Shown here: one piece after another, positions 1-8,164 of the stretch
Layout: each line of letters begins with the position of its first letter
How positions within the stretch are numbered: the first letter of the stretch is position 1
Assembly: GCF_001513975.1 (NCBI RefSeq)
Contig: NZ_KQ947997.1
Coordinates: 85,538-149,537 of the forward strand
Direction: 5' to 3'
DNA from: Streptomyces curacoi
GTDB lineage: Bacteria > Actinomycetota > Actinomycetes > Streptomycetales > Streptomycetaceae
Length of the DNA stretch: 64,000 bases
Notes under the pieces: generated by a model
The model's database searches: none
Told to the model about the DNA's origin: nothing
The model's input: the letters and a program-made list of their open reading frames with translations, nothing else
Translations under genes and position numbers: made by a program

Positions 1-867
1 ATGGGGCTGGAGGCCTGGCAGGTCATGCTCGGCGTCATGGTCGTCCCGGCCGTCCTCTACGGCCTGCTCTCCTTCGCCATCCCCGAGTCCCCGCGCTTCC
101 TGATCTCCGTCGGCAAGCATGAGCGTGCCCGCGAGATCCTCACCGAGGTCGAGGGCACCGGCATCGACCTCGACGCCCGGGTCGCCGAGATCGAGCACGG
201 CATGAACAGCGAGCACAGGTCCACCTTCAAGGACCTGCTCGGCGGCGGCTTCTTCTTCAAGCCGATCGTCTGGATCGGCATCGGCCTGTCGGTCTTCCAG
301 CAGTTCGTCGGCATCAACGTCGCGTTCTACTACTCCTCGACCCTGTGGCAGTCGGTCGGCGTCGACCCGACGGAGTCGTTCTTCTACTCGTTCACGACGT
401 CGATCATCAACATCCTCGGCACCGTGATCGCCATGATCTTCGTGGACCGCATCGGCCGTAAGCCGCTCGCGATCATCGGCTCGGTCGGCATGGTGATCGG
501 CCTGGCGCTGGAGGCCTGGGCCTTCTCCTTCGACCTGGTCGACGGCAAGCTCCCGGCCGCCCAGGGCTGGACCGCGCTGATCGCCGCCCATGTGTTCGTC
601 CTCTTCTTCGCCCTGTCCTGGGGCGTGGTCGTCTGGGTCATGCTCGGCGAGATGTTCCCGAACAAGATCCGCGCCGCCGCCCTGGGCGTGGCCGCCTCCG
701 CGCAGTGGATCGCCAACTGGGCCATCACCGCGAGCTTCCCGTCGCTGGCCGAGTGGAACCTCTCCGTGACCTATGTGATCTACACGGCCTTCGCCGCGCT
801 CTCCATCCCGTTCGTCATCAGGTTCGTGTCCGAGACGAAGGGCAAGGCGTTGGAGGAGATGGGCTGA
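1..867 (+). CDS. glcP: Sugar:H+ symporter, MFS sugar-porter family (5' end cut by window edge)
   Basis: Major-facilitator sugar permease of the plasma membrane, likely a glucose or hexose proton symporter. The visible 288 residues correspond to about the last 60% of a family usually 450-480 residues long, so the ATG at base 1 is almost certainly internal. Family signatures are visible: PESPRFL near residue 28 (end of the N-terminal half), the cytoplasmic loop with DRIGRKP at about 148-154, and the closing SETKG at about 277-281. Six or so hydrophobic segments follow residue 75. The assignment to GlcP rests on family plus my recollection that glcP lies beside ftsY in S. coelicolor; substrate is inferred. 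A very strong hairpin follows the stop. Confidence 0.85.
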   Translation: MGLEAWQVMLGVMVVPAVLYGLLSFAIPESPRFLISVGKHERAREILTEVEGTGIDLDARVAEIEHGMNSEHRSTFKDLLGGGFFFKPIVWIGIGLSVFQQFVGINVAFYYSSTLWQSVGVDPTESFFYSFTTSIINILGTVIAMIFVDRIGRKPLAIIGSVGMVIGLALEAWAFSFDLVDGKLPAAQGWTALIAAHVFVLFFALSWGVVVWVMLGEMFPNKIRAAALGVAASAQWIANWAITASFPSLAEWNLSVTYVIYTAFAALSIPFVIRFVSETKGKALEEMG

Positions 868-928
868 GCGCCCCTGCGAACTCGGGGGGAAGGGCCAAGT
901 CCCCGCTGCCCCTCTCCCCGGCACCCCG

Positions 929-969
929 CCGCCGCCCCGGCTCGGCCACTGCCCGAGCCGGGGCGGCGG
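929..969. terminator. 17-bp perfect hairpin between convergent genes
   Basis: CCGCCGCCCCGGCTCGG at 929-945 is perfectly complementary to 953-969 with a 7-nt loop. It lies between the sugar permease (plus strand) and the luciferase-like gene (minus strand) and probably terminates both. There is no T-run, as is usual in Streptomyces. Confidence 0.8.
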
Positions 970-987
970 TGTCGTATGCGCGGGATC

Positions 988-1084
988 CGGCGTCGCGCAG
1001 GGGAGCACCCGCCGAGATACGGCGTCACGCAGGGGGTCAGCCGCCGAGCTCCGGCGTCGTGAGGAGGGGTCAGCCACCGAGCTC
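988..1084. repeat. Three tandem ~32-bp repeats at the 3' end of the oxidoreductase gene
   Basis: Units at 988-1019, 1020-1051 and 1052-1084 each begin CGGCGTC and end with CCGCCGAG or CCACCGAG sequence; a fourth partial copy starts at 1085 inside the gene. Read on the minus strand, the repeat carries the last codons (Pro-Glu-Leu-Gly-Gly) and the TGA of the oxidoreductase, so the 3' end and stop appear to have been duplicated downstream. Confidence 0.75.
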
Positions 1085-2041
1085 CGGCAGCACCCGCTCG
1101 CAGAACAGCCTGAGGCTCTGCCACCCCTCCTCCACCGGCATCCCGCCCGCCAAGGGATGCAGTACGTAGTTGTCGTGGCCCAGTGCCACGCACTCCTGCG
1201 GCGTCACGATCCGGTAGACGCCCTCGGCGCGCAGCTCCGCCACCGTCATGGCCGCCGACTTCACCGCCGAGCGGATGCCGCCGGACTGCCAGGAGGCATA
1301 CGTCCGGGCTTCGTGCAGGAAGTGGCGGCCGTGCTCCGCCCACGCCCGGTCGGGATCCTCGGCCACATGGAGCAGTGGCGTCTCGGCGGCCGGCATCATC
1401 GTCCAGCCCTCGGTGCCGTACTCGACGAGCCGCTCCTTGTAGTACGCCTCCAGCTCGGGCAGATGCGCGCTGGGGAAGAACGGCAGCCCGAGCCGGGCGG
1501 CCCGGCGGGCGGCGGCCTTCGAGGAGCCGCCGATCAGCAGGAGCGGGTGCGGATCGGTGCACGGGCGCGGAGTGACCCGTACGGTACGGCCCCGGTACTC
1601 GAAGGGCTCGCCGGTCCAGGCCTTCAGAAGCGTCTCCAGCAGTTCGTCCTGGAGCTTGCCGCGCCGCTTCCAGTCCACGTCGAAGAGCGCGTACTCCTCG
1701 GGCCGGTACCCGATGCCGGCGACCGTGACCAGCCGCCCGCCGCTCAGCAGATCCAGTACGGCGGTCTCCTCGGCCAGCCGCAGCGGGTCGTGCAGCGGGC
1801 CGATCACCGCCGAGACGGTGACCGCGATCCGCCGTGTCGCGCCGAAGACGGCGGCCGCGAGGGTGAACGGTGACGGCAGCCAGTTGTTGTCGGCGCCGTG
1901 GTGCTCCTCGGTCTGCACGGTGGTGATGCCGTGCTCGTCGGCGTACGCCGCCATCTGCACGGCTGCCTGGTAGCGGGCGGCGAGCGAGGCGGGGGTCGCG
2001 TCGGGCTCGACGAGGTTGAAGCGGACGACCGAGACGGGCAT
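1070..2041 (-). CDS. LLM-class (luciferase-like) flavin/F420-dependent oxidoreductase
   Basis: A 323-residue TIM-barrel oxidoreductase of the bacterial luciferase family, cytosolic, using FMN or F420. Family traits visible are the N-terminal strand with RFNLVEP, the TEEHHGADNNW stretch near residue 44-54 (the 'EHH' of LLM enzymes), the SGGRLVTVAGIGYRPEEY region near 100-118, and LIGGSSKAAARRAARLG near 170-186, the usual phosphate/cofactor loop. Length is normal for the family. The substrate cannot be told from sequence. It starts at ATG 2041 with CTTCACACCCG upstream and no strong ribosome site. Its stop codon lies in a tandem repeat array. It is convergent with the sugar permease and diverges from ftsY. 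Confidence 0.85.
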   Translation of the reverse strand: MPVSVVRFNLVEPDATPASLAARYQAAVQMAAYADEHGITTVQTEEHHGADNNWLPSPFTLAAAVFGATRRIAVTVSAVIGPLHDPLRLAEETAVLDLLSGGRLVTVAGIGYRPEEYALFDVDWKRRGKLQDELLETLLKAWTGEPFEYRGRTVRVTPRPCTDPHPLLLIGGSSKAAARRAARLGLPFFPSAHLPELEAYYKERLVEYGTEGWTMMPAAETPLLHVAEDPDRAWAEHGRHFLHEARTYASWQSGGIRSAVKSAAMTVAELRAEGVYRIVTPQECVALGHDNYVLHPLAGGMPVEEGWQSLRLFCERVLPELGG

Positions 2042-2146
2042 GGGGGTCCCCCTTCACCGGGCGGGTGTGAAGGGGGACCTTAGCTGACGGTGTGTCAGAC
2101 ATCCAGAGGGGTGTCGCCGCACTCCATGGCCGATACTGGACGGGTT

Positions 2147-3358
2147 ATGGACATCCTCATCCTTGCTGTAGTCATCGCCGTGGTCGTGCTCGGCGCGCTC
2201 GCCGGGCTCGTCGTCGGCAGCCGGCGCAAGAAGCAGCTGCCCCCGCCGCCCCCCGCCGCGCCCGACATCACCGCCCCTCCGGCCGAGCCGCACGTCGGCG
2301 ACGAGGCCGAGACGCCGCGCGACGAACCGCGCCGGACCATAGAGGAGGTGGACCTACCCGGCGGCGGGGCACCGACCGCCGTCGAGGAACCGCCCGTCGT
2401 CGAAGAGCTCCCGCCCGTCGAGATCGAGGTCCCGGAGCCCACCGCCGGCCGCCTGATCCGTCTGCGCGCCCGGCTCTCCCGCTCGCAGAACGCGCTCGGC
2501 AAGGGCCTCCTCACGCTCCTGTCGCGCGAGCACCTCGACGAGGACACCTGGGAGGAGATCGAGGACACCCTCCTCACCGCCGACGTCGGCGTACAGCCCA
2601 CCCAGGAACTGGTCGAGGGCCTGCGCGAGCGCGTGAAGGTACTCGGCACCCGCACCCCCGAGGAACTGCGCGGCCTGCTGCGCGAGGAGCTCCTCAAGCT
2701 GGTCGGCACCGACATGGACCGCACGGTCAGGACCGAGCCGGAGACCAGCAAGCCCGGCATCGTGATGGTCGTCGGCGTCAACGGCACCGGCAAGACCACC
2801 ACCACCGGCAAGCTCGCCCGCGTCCTCGTGGCTGACGGCCGCAGCGTGGTCCTGGGCGCCGCCGACACCTTCCGTGCCGCCGCCGCCGACCAGCTCCAGA
2901 CCTGGGGCGAGCGCGTCGGCGCCTACACCGTGCGCGGCCCTGAGGGCGGCGACCCCGCCTCCGTGGCCTTCGACGCGGTGAAGGAGGGCAAGGAGATGGG
3001 CTCCGACGTCGTCCTCATCGACACCGCCGGGCGCCTGCACACCAAGACCGGCCTCATGGACGAGCTCGGCAAGGTCAAGCGGGTCGTGGAGAAGCACGCG
3101 CCGCTGGACGAGGTGCTGCTCGTCCTCGACGCCACCACCGGCCAGAACGGTCTGGTGCAGGCCCGCGTCTTCGCCGAGGTCGTCGAGATCACCGGCATCG
3201 TGCTCACCAAGCTGGACGGCACGGCCAAGGGCGGCATCGTCGTCGCGGTGCAGCGCGAGCTGGGCGTACCGGTGAAGCTGGTCGGGCTGGGGGAGGGCGC
3301 CGACGATCTGGCGCCGTTCGAGCCGGAGGCGTTCGTGGATGCGCTTATCGGGGAGTGA
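2147..3358 (+). CDS. ftsY: Signal recognition particle receptor FtsY
   Basis: SRP-receptor GTPase that docks Ffh-ribosome complexes at the membrane. It has 403 residues. The N-terminal hydrophobic helix (residues 2-23, ILAVVIAVVVLGALAGLVV) is followed by basic RRKK and an acidic/proline-rich linker to about 95. The NG domain follows: G1 loop GVNGTGKTTTTGK at about 209, the DTFRAAA insertion-box motif at about 243, DTAGRLHTK at about 291 and TKLDGTAKGG at about 353. The start is ATG 2147, which places the membrane helix at the extreme N-terminus; an in-frame upstream start at 2090 would add a non-hydrophobic extension. The partner Ffh is encoded 7 kb away. A hairpin closes the gene. Confidence 0.97.
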   Translation: MDILILAVVIAVVVLGALAGLVVGSRRKKQLPPPPPAAPDITAPPAEPHVGDEAETPRDEPRRTIEEVDLPGGGAPTAVEEPPVVEELPPVEIEVPEPTAGRLIRLRARLSRSQNALGKGLLTLLSREHLDEDTWEEIEDTLLTADVGVQPTQELVEGLRERVKVLGTRTPEELRGLLREELLKLVGTDMDRTVRTEPETSKPGIVMVVGVNGTGKTTTTGKLARVLVADGRSVVLGAADTFRAAAADQLQTWGERVGAYTVRGPEGGDPASVAFDAVKEGKEMGSDVVLIDTAGRLHTKTGLMDELGKVKRVVEKHAPLDEVLLVLDATTGQNGLVQARVFAEVVEITGIVLTKLDGTAKGGIVVAVQRELGVPVKLVGLGEGADDLAPFEPEAFVDALIGE

Positions 3359-3362
3359 CCAC

Positions 3363-3436
3363 CCCGCCTGCGGGTTTTCGTATGCGGTCCGCTGGAGAAG
3401 CGCCCGCCTCCCGAGGTGCAGTCGGGAGACGGGCGC
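3363..3436. terminator. Two stacked hairpins between ftsY and the convergent prim-pol gene
   Basis: Just after the ftsY stop a short CCCG/CGGG hairpin is followed by TTTT (about 3363-3378). A longer 15-bp hairpin, GCGCCCGCCTCCCGA at 3400-3414 against 3422-3436 with one mismatch, lies between the two convergent stops. It probably serves both strands. Confidence 0.75.
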
Positions 3437-3471
3437 TTCGCTGTGTACGGCTGTGACGATCGCGCCCTGTG

Positions 3472-4128
3472 TTACGCCCGCGACCGATGCGCCACGTAAG
3501 CCAGCGTCCCCAGCAGCAGCCGGGCCGCCGGCGGCTTCGTCGCCGTGTCCAGCTCGGGCGGCCGCAGCCAGCGCACCGGTCCCAGTCCGCCCCGGTCGGA
3601 GGGCGGAGCCGTGATGTGGGTACCGGGGCCGAGGCCGCGCAGATCGAGGTGGGTCGGGTCGTCCCAGCCCATGCGGTAGAGGAGCTCGGGGAGTTCGGCG
3701 GCGGCACCGGGGGCGACGAAGAACTGGGCGCGGCCCTCGGGGGTGGCGGTGACCGGGCCGAGGGGGAGCCCCATGCGTTCGAGCCGGGTCAGCGCGCGGC
3801 GTCCGGCGGGTTCGGCCACCTCGATCACGTCGAACGCGCGCCCGACGGGCAGCATCACCGCGGCGCCCGGGACCTCGGCCCAGGCCTTGCTCACCTCGTC
3901 CAGCGTGGCGCCGGCCGGGACCTCGGGCGCGAAGTCGAGGGGGTGTGCGCCGGGGGCGGCGCAGTCGGAGCGGCCGCAGGAGCAGGCGCCCGCCGCGGCC
4001 CGCGCGCCGGGCGCCACGTCCCAGCCCCACAGTCCGGTGAACTCGGCGACGGCGGTGCACTCCGAGGAGCGGCCGCGTCGACGCGAGCCGGATCGGATCT
4101 CCCGGATGCCGCCGATCGTGAAGCCCAT
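3472..4128 (-). CDS. Prim-pol domain protein (bifunctional DNA primase/polymerase N-terminal-like)
   Basis: A 218-residue protein resembling the standalone 'bifunctional DNA primase/polymerase' domain proteins of Streptomyces. Visible features are CSCGRSDCAAPGAHP near residues 49-63 (the Cys-rich entry of the prim-pol fold), FDVIEV near 98-103 (acidic residues flanking the fold), and a TGGGxH-like region replaced by PGTHITAPPS near 178-187. The start is ATG 4128, preceded by a strong GGAGGGGG. The gene neighbours nsdA in S. coelicolor as I recall. It is not part of a plasmid or phage replication module here, so the biochemical role is unknown. It is divergent from nsdA across 458 bp. Confidence 0.65.
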   Translation of the reverse strand: MGFTIGGIREIRSGSRRRGRSSECTAVAEFTGLWGWDVAPGARAAAGACSCGRSDCAAPGAHPLDFAPEVPAGATLDEVSKAWAEVPGAAVMLPVGRAFDVIEVAEPAGRRALTRLERMGLPLGPVTATPEGRAQFFVAPGAAAELPELLYRMGWDDPTHLDLRGLGPGTHITAPPSDRGGLGPVRWLRPPELDTATKPPAARLLLGTLAYVAHRSRA

Positions 4129-4586
4129 GCCCCCTCCAACGGGTCCAGCGCGCCGGTGGTTACGGCGCGGATGCGGAACGTGACCCTGTGTGTTCTTCGA
4201 CGGCCGGTTACCCCCTGGCCCCGCTCGGTCAACGTGGCGCTCGGAAGCACTCCGGGTGGTGGACTCGGCGACACGCGCCCCTGAGTGCTTCGCTCCGCCC
4301 GCTTCCGGCCGTCCTATGTCAAGTGAATCGCGAAGAGGCGTCCGCGAGTTCATTCGAAGGGGTGGCGAATGGTGGCGTTTCCGGGCTCGCCATGGCTGTG
4401 GGCGTGATCGTAGGATTACCGTGTGTGCACGGGCCCTTGGGGCACATGCACGTGTGGTTATGCCGGAGGCAACTCGGCTTTCCGTTCGAAGGGTGAGAAC
4501 CGCCGGACGGGCGACCGTATTTACCGGCATTCTGATAGGGCTTGGCGCACTCGGTGACAAGTGGTCCAAGGGATGGGGGCGTTCCA
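4129..4586. other. Long divergent intergenic region upstream of nsdA
   Basis: No gene is visible in these 458 bp. It must hold the promoters of the prim-pol gene (left) and nsdA (right). A perfect 9-bp inverted repeat GAAGCACTC / GAGTGCTTC lies at 4244-4252 and 4283-4291. A second motif, TTCGAAGG(G)GTG, occurs twice, near 4353 and 4488, and could be a regulator site. I cannot place -10/-35 boxes with confidence. Confidence 0.5.
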
Positions 4587-6080
4587 GTGAGCGGCAACAG
4601 CGGAAGCGGTACGAGCGCCGGTGGCGCATCGCACGCTGACAAGCGCCCGAACGAGCTGCTCACGTCCTGGTTCGTGCGCAGCGGCTGGTCGAAGGGCGAG
4701 CTCGCCCGCCAAGTGAACCGCCGCGCCCGCCAGTTGGGCGCCAACCACATCTCGACCGATACCTCCCGCGTACGCCGCTGGCTGGACGGCGAGAACCCGC
4801 GCGAGCCGATCCCGCGGATCCTGTCCGAGCTGTTCTCCGAGCGGTTCGGCTGCGTGGTCTCCGTCGAGGACCTCGGCCTGCGCGCCGCCCGCCAGTCACC
4901 CTCCGTGTCCGGCGTCGACCTGCCCTGGACGGCCCCGCAGACGGTGGCCCTGCTCAGCGAGTTCTCGCGCAGCGACCTGATGCTGGCGCGGCGCGGCTTC
5001 CTCGGGAGCTCGCTGGCCCTGTCCGCGGGCCCGGCCCTCATCGAACCGATGCAGCGCTGGCTGGTCCCCGCGCCTCCCGCCCCGCACCAGGAGTCCCGGC
5101 CCGTCCCGTCCTCACGCGCGCGTGGCCGGCTGTCCAAGCCCGAGCTGGACCTGCTGGAGTCGACCACCGTGATGTTCCGGCAGTGGGACGCCCAGTGCGG
5201 CGGCGGCCTGCGCCGCAAGGCGGTCGTGGGCCAGCTGCACGAGGTGACCGACCTGCTCCAGGAGCCCCAGCCCGAGGCCACCACCAGGAAACTGTTCAAG
5301 GTCGCCGCCGAGCTGGCCGAGCTGGCCGGCTGGATGTCGTACGACGTCGGGCTCCAGCCCACCGCGCAGAAGTACTTCGTCCTCGCCCTGCACGCCGCCA
5401 AGGAGGCGGGGGACCGGCCGCTCGGCTCGTACATCCTCTCCAGCATGAGCCGTCAGATGATCCACCTCGGCCGGCCCGACGACGCCCTGGAGCTGATCCA
5501 CCTCGCGCAGTACGGCAGCCGGGACTGCGCGAGCCCGCGCACCCAGTCGATGCTGTATGCGATGGAGGCCCGCGCGTACGCCAACATGGGCCAGCCCGGC
5601 AAGTGCAAGCGGGCGGTCCGGATGGCCGAGGACACCTTCGCCGAGGCCGACGAGTGGGACGAGCCGGATCCCGACTGGATCCGCTTCTTCTCCGAGGCCG
5701 AGCTGTACGGCGAGAACTCCCACTCCTACCGCGACCTCGCCTATGTCGCCGGCCGCAGCCCGACGTACGCCTCGCTGGCCGAGCCCCTGATGCGGCAGGC
5801 CGTGGACCTGTTCGCGAAGGACGGCGAGCACCAGCGGTCGTACGCCCTGAACCTCATCGGCATGGCCACGGTCCATCTGCTGCGGCGCGAGCCCGAGCAG
5901 AGCGCGGTCTACGCCGAGCAGGCCATGCAGATCGCCAAGAAGGTGCGCTCCGAACGCGTCAACACTCGTATTCGAAAGACGGTCGACACAGCCGTACGCG
6001 ACTTCGGGGATCTCGCCGAGGTCGTGGACCTCACCGACAAGCTCGCGGTGGAGCTGCCGGAGACCGCCGAGGCGGTCTGA
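4587..6080 (+). CDS. nsdA: NsdA, negative regulator of Streptomyces differentiation and antibiotic production
   Basis: A 497-residue TPR-type regulator. The N-terminal segment (about 15-70) carries LLTSWFVRSGWSKGELARQVNRRA and a following TDTSRVRRWLDG, which looks like a degenerate Xre/HTH unit. A conserved alanine-rich segment near 130-150 is followed by TPR-like helices from about 230 to 470, for example SSMSRQMIHLGRPDDALELI and YAMEARAYANMGQPGKCKRA. NsdA in S. coelicolor represses sporulation and antibiotic synthesis (literature knowledge of the family). I chose GTG 4587, preceded by GGGATGGGGG, over an upstream TTG at 4542. It is monocistronic and lies directly upstream of the amtB operon. 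Confidence 0.9.
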   Translation: MSGNSGSGTSAGGASHADKRPNELLTSWFVRSGWSKGELARQVNRRARQLGANHISTDTSRVRRWLDGENPREPIPRILSELFSERFGCVVSVEDLGLRAARQSPSVSGVDLPWTAPQTVALLSEFSRSDLMLARRGFLGSSLALSAGPALIEPMQRWLVPAPPAPHQESRPVPSSRARGRLSKPELDLLESTTVMFRQWDAQCGGGLRRKAVVGQLHEVTDLLQEPQPEATTRKLFKVAAELAELAGWMSYDVGLQPTAQKYFVLALHAAKEAGDRPLGSYILSSMSRQMIHLGRPDDALELIHLAQYGSRDCASPRTQSMLYAMEARAYANMGQPGKCKRAVRMAEDTFAEADEWDEPDPDWIRFFSEAELYGENSHSYRDLAYVAGRSPTYASLAEPLMRQAVDLFAKDGEHQRSYALNLIGMATVHLLRREPEQSAVYAEQAMQIAKKVRSERVNTRIRKTVDTAVRDFGDLAEVVDLTDKLAVELPETAEAV

Positions 6081-6419
6081 CCCGCACGGGGAAATCCCGG
6101 AGAAACCGCAGAACCCCGGCCGCGGCCGGCCCTCCCGAACTGCCCGACTCGGCTCCCCCATGCCAGGTCATCGGAAGGCCGCCCGCGGCCGGTTCTCTTC
6201 CCTTCGATGAAGGTTGCGCCACGATAACGATCGTGCAGCCGAACATCTCGGAGTTCATCAACGCGTAACACGCAGGGCGCCTTCGTCACGGCCGCGAAAC
6301 AACGAGGGGCTTCCACCGAAACGGCGCTGCGCCAATCTCGTGGCGCATAACCGGCCCACCCCTCAATCCGCTCATGGCTTCGCCCGCACGGGGCCGTACC
6401 CAATGACGAGGAGACGCCG
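6081..6419. other. Intergenic region upstream of amtB with its promoter/operator
   Basis: These 339 bp separate nsdA from amtB and hold no gene. They contain a GlnR-type operator (6285-6322), GC-rich palindromic stretches near 6115-6195 that may end nsdA transcription, and the amtB ribosome site GAGGAG at 6408-6413. Confidence 0.6.
6285..6322 (+). promoter_or_regulatory. GlnR-type operator upstream of amtB
   Basis: GTCAC (6285) - 6 bp - GAAAC (6296) - 6 bp - GGGCT (6307, degenerate) - 6 bp - GAAAC (6318). The strict 11-bp phasing fits the actinobacterial GlnR box GTnAC-n6-GaAAC, two tandem sites with the third half-site eroded. GlnR activates amtB-glnK-glnD under nitrogen limitation in Streptomyces (established). 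Confidence 0.75.
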
Positions 6420-7772
6420 ATGGCACCAGCCATCACGATGGCGGCAGAAGTAGAACTGTCGCCCGCCAACACAGGCTTCATGCTCATCTGTTCCGCCCTG
6501 GTGATGCTCATGACCCCGGGCCTGGCCTTCTTCTACGGAGGCATGGTCCGCGTCAAGAGCACCCTGAACATGCTGATGATGAGCTTCATCAGCTTGGGGA
6601 TAGTCACCATCCTGTGGGTGCTGTTCGGCTTCTCGCTCGCCTTCGGCAAGGACTCCGGCAGCCTCATCGGCTGGAACTCCGACTGGATCGGCCTCAGCAA
6701 CGTCGACAAGGGCGAGCTGTGGAGCTCGGCGGGCACGACGTACAACATCCCGCTGCTGGTCTTCTTCGTCTTCCAGCTGATGTTCGCGATCATCACGCCC
6801 GCCCTGATCAGCGGCGCTCTCGCGGACCGCGTGAAGTTCTCGGCATGGGCGCTGTTCATCGCCCTGTGGGCCACGGTCGTGTACTTCCCGGTCGCCCACT
6901 GGGTCTGGGGTGACGGCGGTTGGGCCTTCGACATGGGTGTGATCGACTTCGCCGGTGGTACGGCGGTCCACATCAACGCCGGTGCCGCGGCGCTCGGTGT
7001 GATCCTCGTGATCGGCAAGCGTGTCGGCTTCAAGAAGGACCCGATGCGTCCGCACAGCCTCCCGCTGGTCATGCTCGGCGCCGGTCTGCTGTGGTTCGGC
7101 TGGTTCGGCTTCAACGCCGGTTCCTGGCTCGGCAACGACGACGGCGTCGGCTCGCTGATGTTCGTCAACACGCAGGTCGCCACCGCCGCCGCCATGCTGG
7201 CCTGGCTCGTCTACGAGAAGATCCGCCACGGCGCGTTCACCACGCTGGGCGCCGCCTCCGGTGCGGTCGCGGGTCTGGTCGCGATCACCCCGGCCGGTGG
7301 TTCGGTCACCCCGATGGGCGCGATCGCCGTCGGCGCCGTCGCCGGTGTCCTGTGCGCCATGGCCGTCGGTCTGAAGTACAAGTTCGGCTACGACGACTCG
7401 CTGGACGTCGTCGGTGTCCACCTGGTCGGCGGTGTCGTCGGCTCGATCCTGATCGGCTTCTTCGCCAGCGGCAAGGGCCAGTCCGAGGCCACGGGCGTCT
7501 TCTACGGCGACCACAGCTTCGACCAGCTGTGGAAGCAGCTCGCCGGTGTCGGCGGTGTCCTCGCCTACTCCCTGATCGTCTCCGCGATCCTCGCCTTCGT
7601 CCTCGACAAGACCATCGGCATGCGGGTCTCCGAGGACGAGGAGGTCGCCGGCATCGACCAGGCGGAGCACGCCGAGACCGCATACGACTTCAGCGGTGCC
7701 GGTGGCGGTGCCGCCAAGACCGCCGTCGCGGCCGCGACCGCCGCCACTGCAAGCAAGAAGGTGGACGCATGA
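6420..7772 (+). CDS. amtB: Ammonium transporter AmtB
   Basis: A 450-residue ammonium channel of the Amt/Mep/Rh family with eleven membrane helices. Visible signatures are the first helix ANTGFMLICSALVMLMTPGLAFFYGGMV, the DFAGGTAVHINAGAAALG signature at about 178-195 (containing the first pore His), and DDSLDVVGVHLVGGVVGS at about 324-341 with the second pore His. The C-terminal tail after about 400 ends in an alanine-rich extension. ATG 6420 follows GAGGAG at 6408. The stop overlaps the glnK start by four bases (ATGA), so translation is probably coupled; GlnK is the regulator that plugs the channel. Confidence 0.97.
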   Translation: MAPAITMAAEVELSPANTGFMLICSALVMLMTPGLAFFYGGMVRVKSTLNMLMMSFISLGIVTILWVLFGFSLAFGKDSGSLIGWNSDWIGLSNVDKGELWSSAGTTYNIPLLVFFVFQLMFAIITPALISGALADRVKFSAWALFIALWATVVYFPVAHWVWGDGGWAFDMGVIDFAGGTAVHINAGAAALGVILVIGKRVGFKKDPMRPHSLPLVMLGAGLLWFGWFGFNAGSWLGNDDGVGSLMFVNTQVATAAAMLAWLVYEKIRHGAFTTLGAASGAVAGLVAITPAGGSVTPMGAIAVGAVAGVLCAMAVGLKYKFGYDDSLDVVGVHLVGGVVGSILIGFFASGKGQSEATGVFYGDHSFDQLWKQLAGVGGVLAYSLIVSAILAFVLDKTIGMRVSEDEEVAGIDQAEHAETAYDFSGAGGGAAKTAVAAATAATASKKVDA

Positions 7773-8107
7773 AGCTCATCACCGCAGTCGTCAAGCCCCA
7801 CCGGCTCGACGAGATCAAGGAAGCCCTCCAGGCCTTCGGGGTCCACGGCCTGACGGTCACCGAGGCGAGCGGTTACGGTCGTCAGCGGGGCCACACCGAG
7901 GTCTACCGCGGTGCCGAGTACACCGTGGACCTGGTCCCGAAGATCCGCATCGAGGTGCTGGCCGAGGACGACGACGCCGAGCAGCTGATCGACGTCATCG
8001 TCAAGGCCGCCCGCACCGGCAAGATCGGTGACGGCAAGGTCTGGTCCCTCCCGGTCGAGACGGCCGTACGGGTCCGGACCGGTGAGCGCGGCCCGGACGC
8101 GCTCTGA
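7769..8107 (+). CDS. glnK: PII nitrogen regulatory protein GlnK
   Basis: A 112-residue PII signal protein, normal length. The T-loop carries Tyr51 (RGAEYTVDL), the residue adenylylated by GlnD in actinomycetes. The B-loop TGKIGDGKVW is at about 83-92. Residues TEVYRGAEY differ from the enteric sequence in the usual actinobacterial way. It starts at ATG 7769, overlapping the amtB stop. It senses ATP/ADP and 2-oxoglutarate and controls AmtB. It belongs to the amtB-glnK-glnD operon behind the GlnR box. Confidence 0.97.
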   Translation: MKLITAVVKPHRLDEIKEALQAFGVHGLTVTEASGYGRQRGHTEVYRGAEYTVDLVPKIRIEVLAEDDDAEQLIDVIVKAARTGKIGDGKVWSLPVETAVRVRTGERGPDAL

Positions 8108-8164
8108 GGAACGCGCTCCGAGACGTACGCGTTCTGAGAGAAGAAGAAGGACAGGAGTCGCTGG

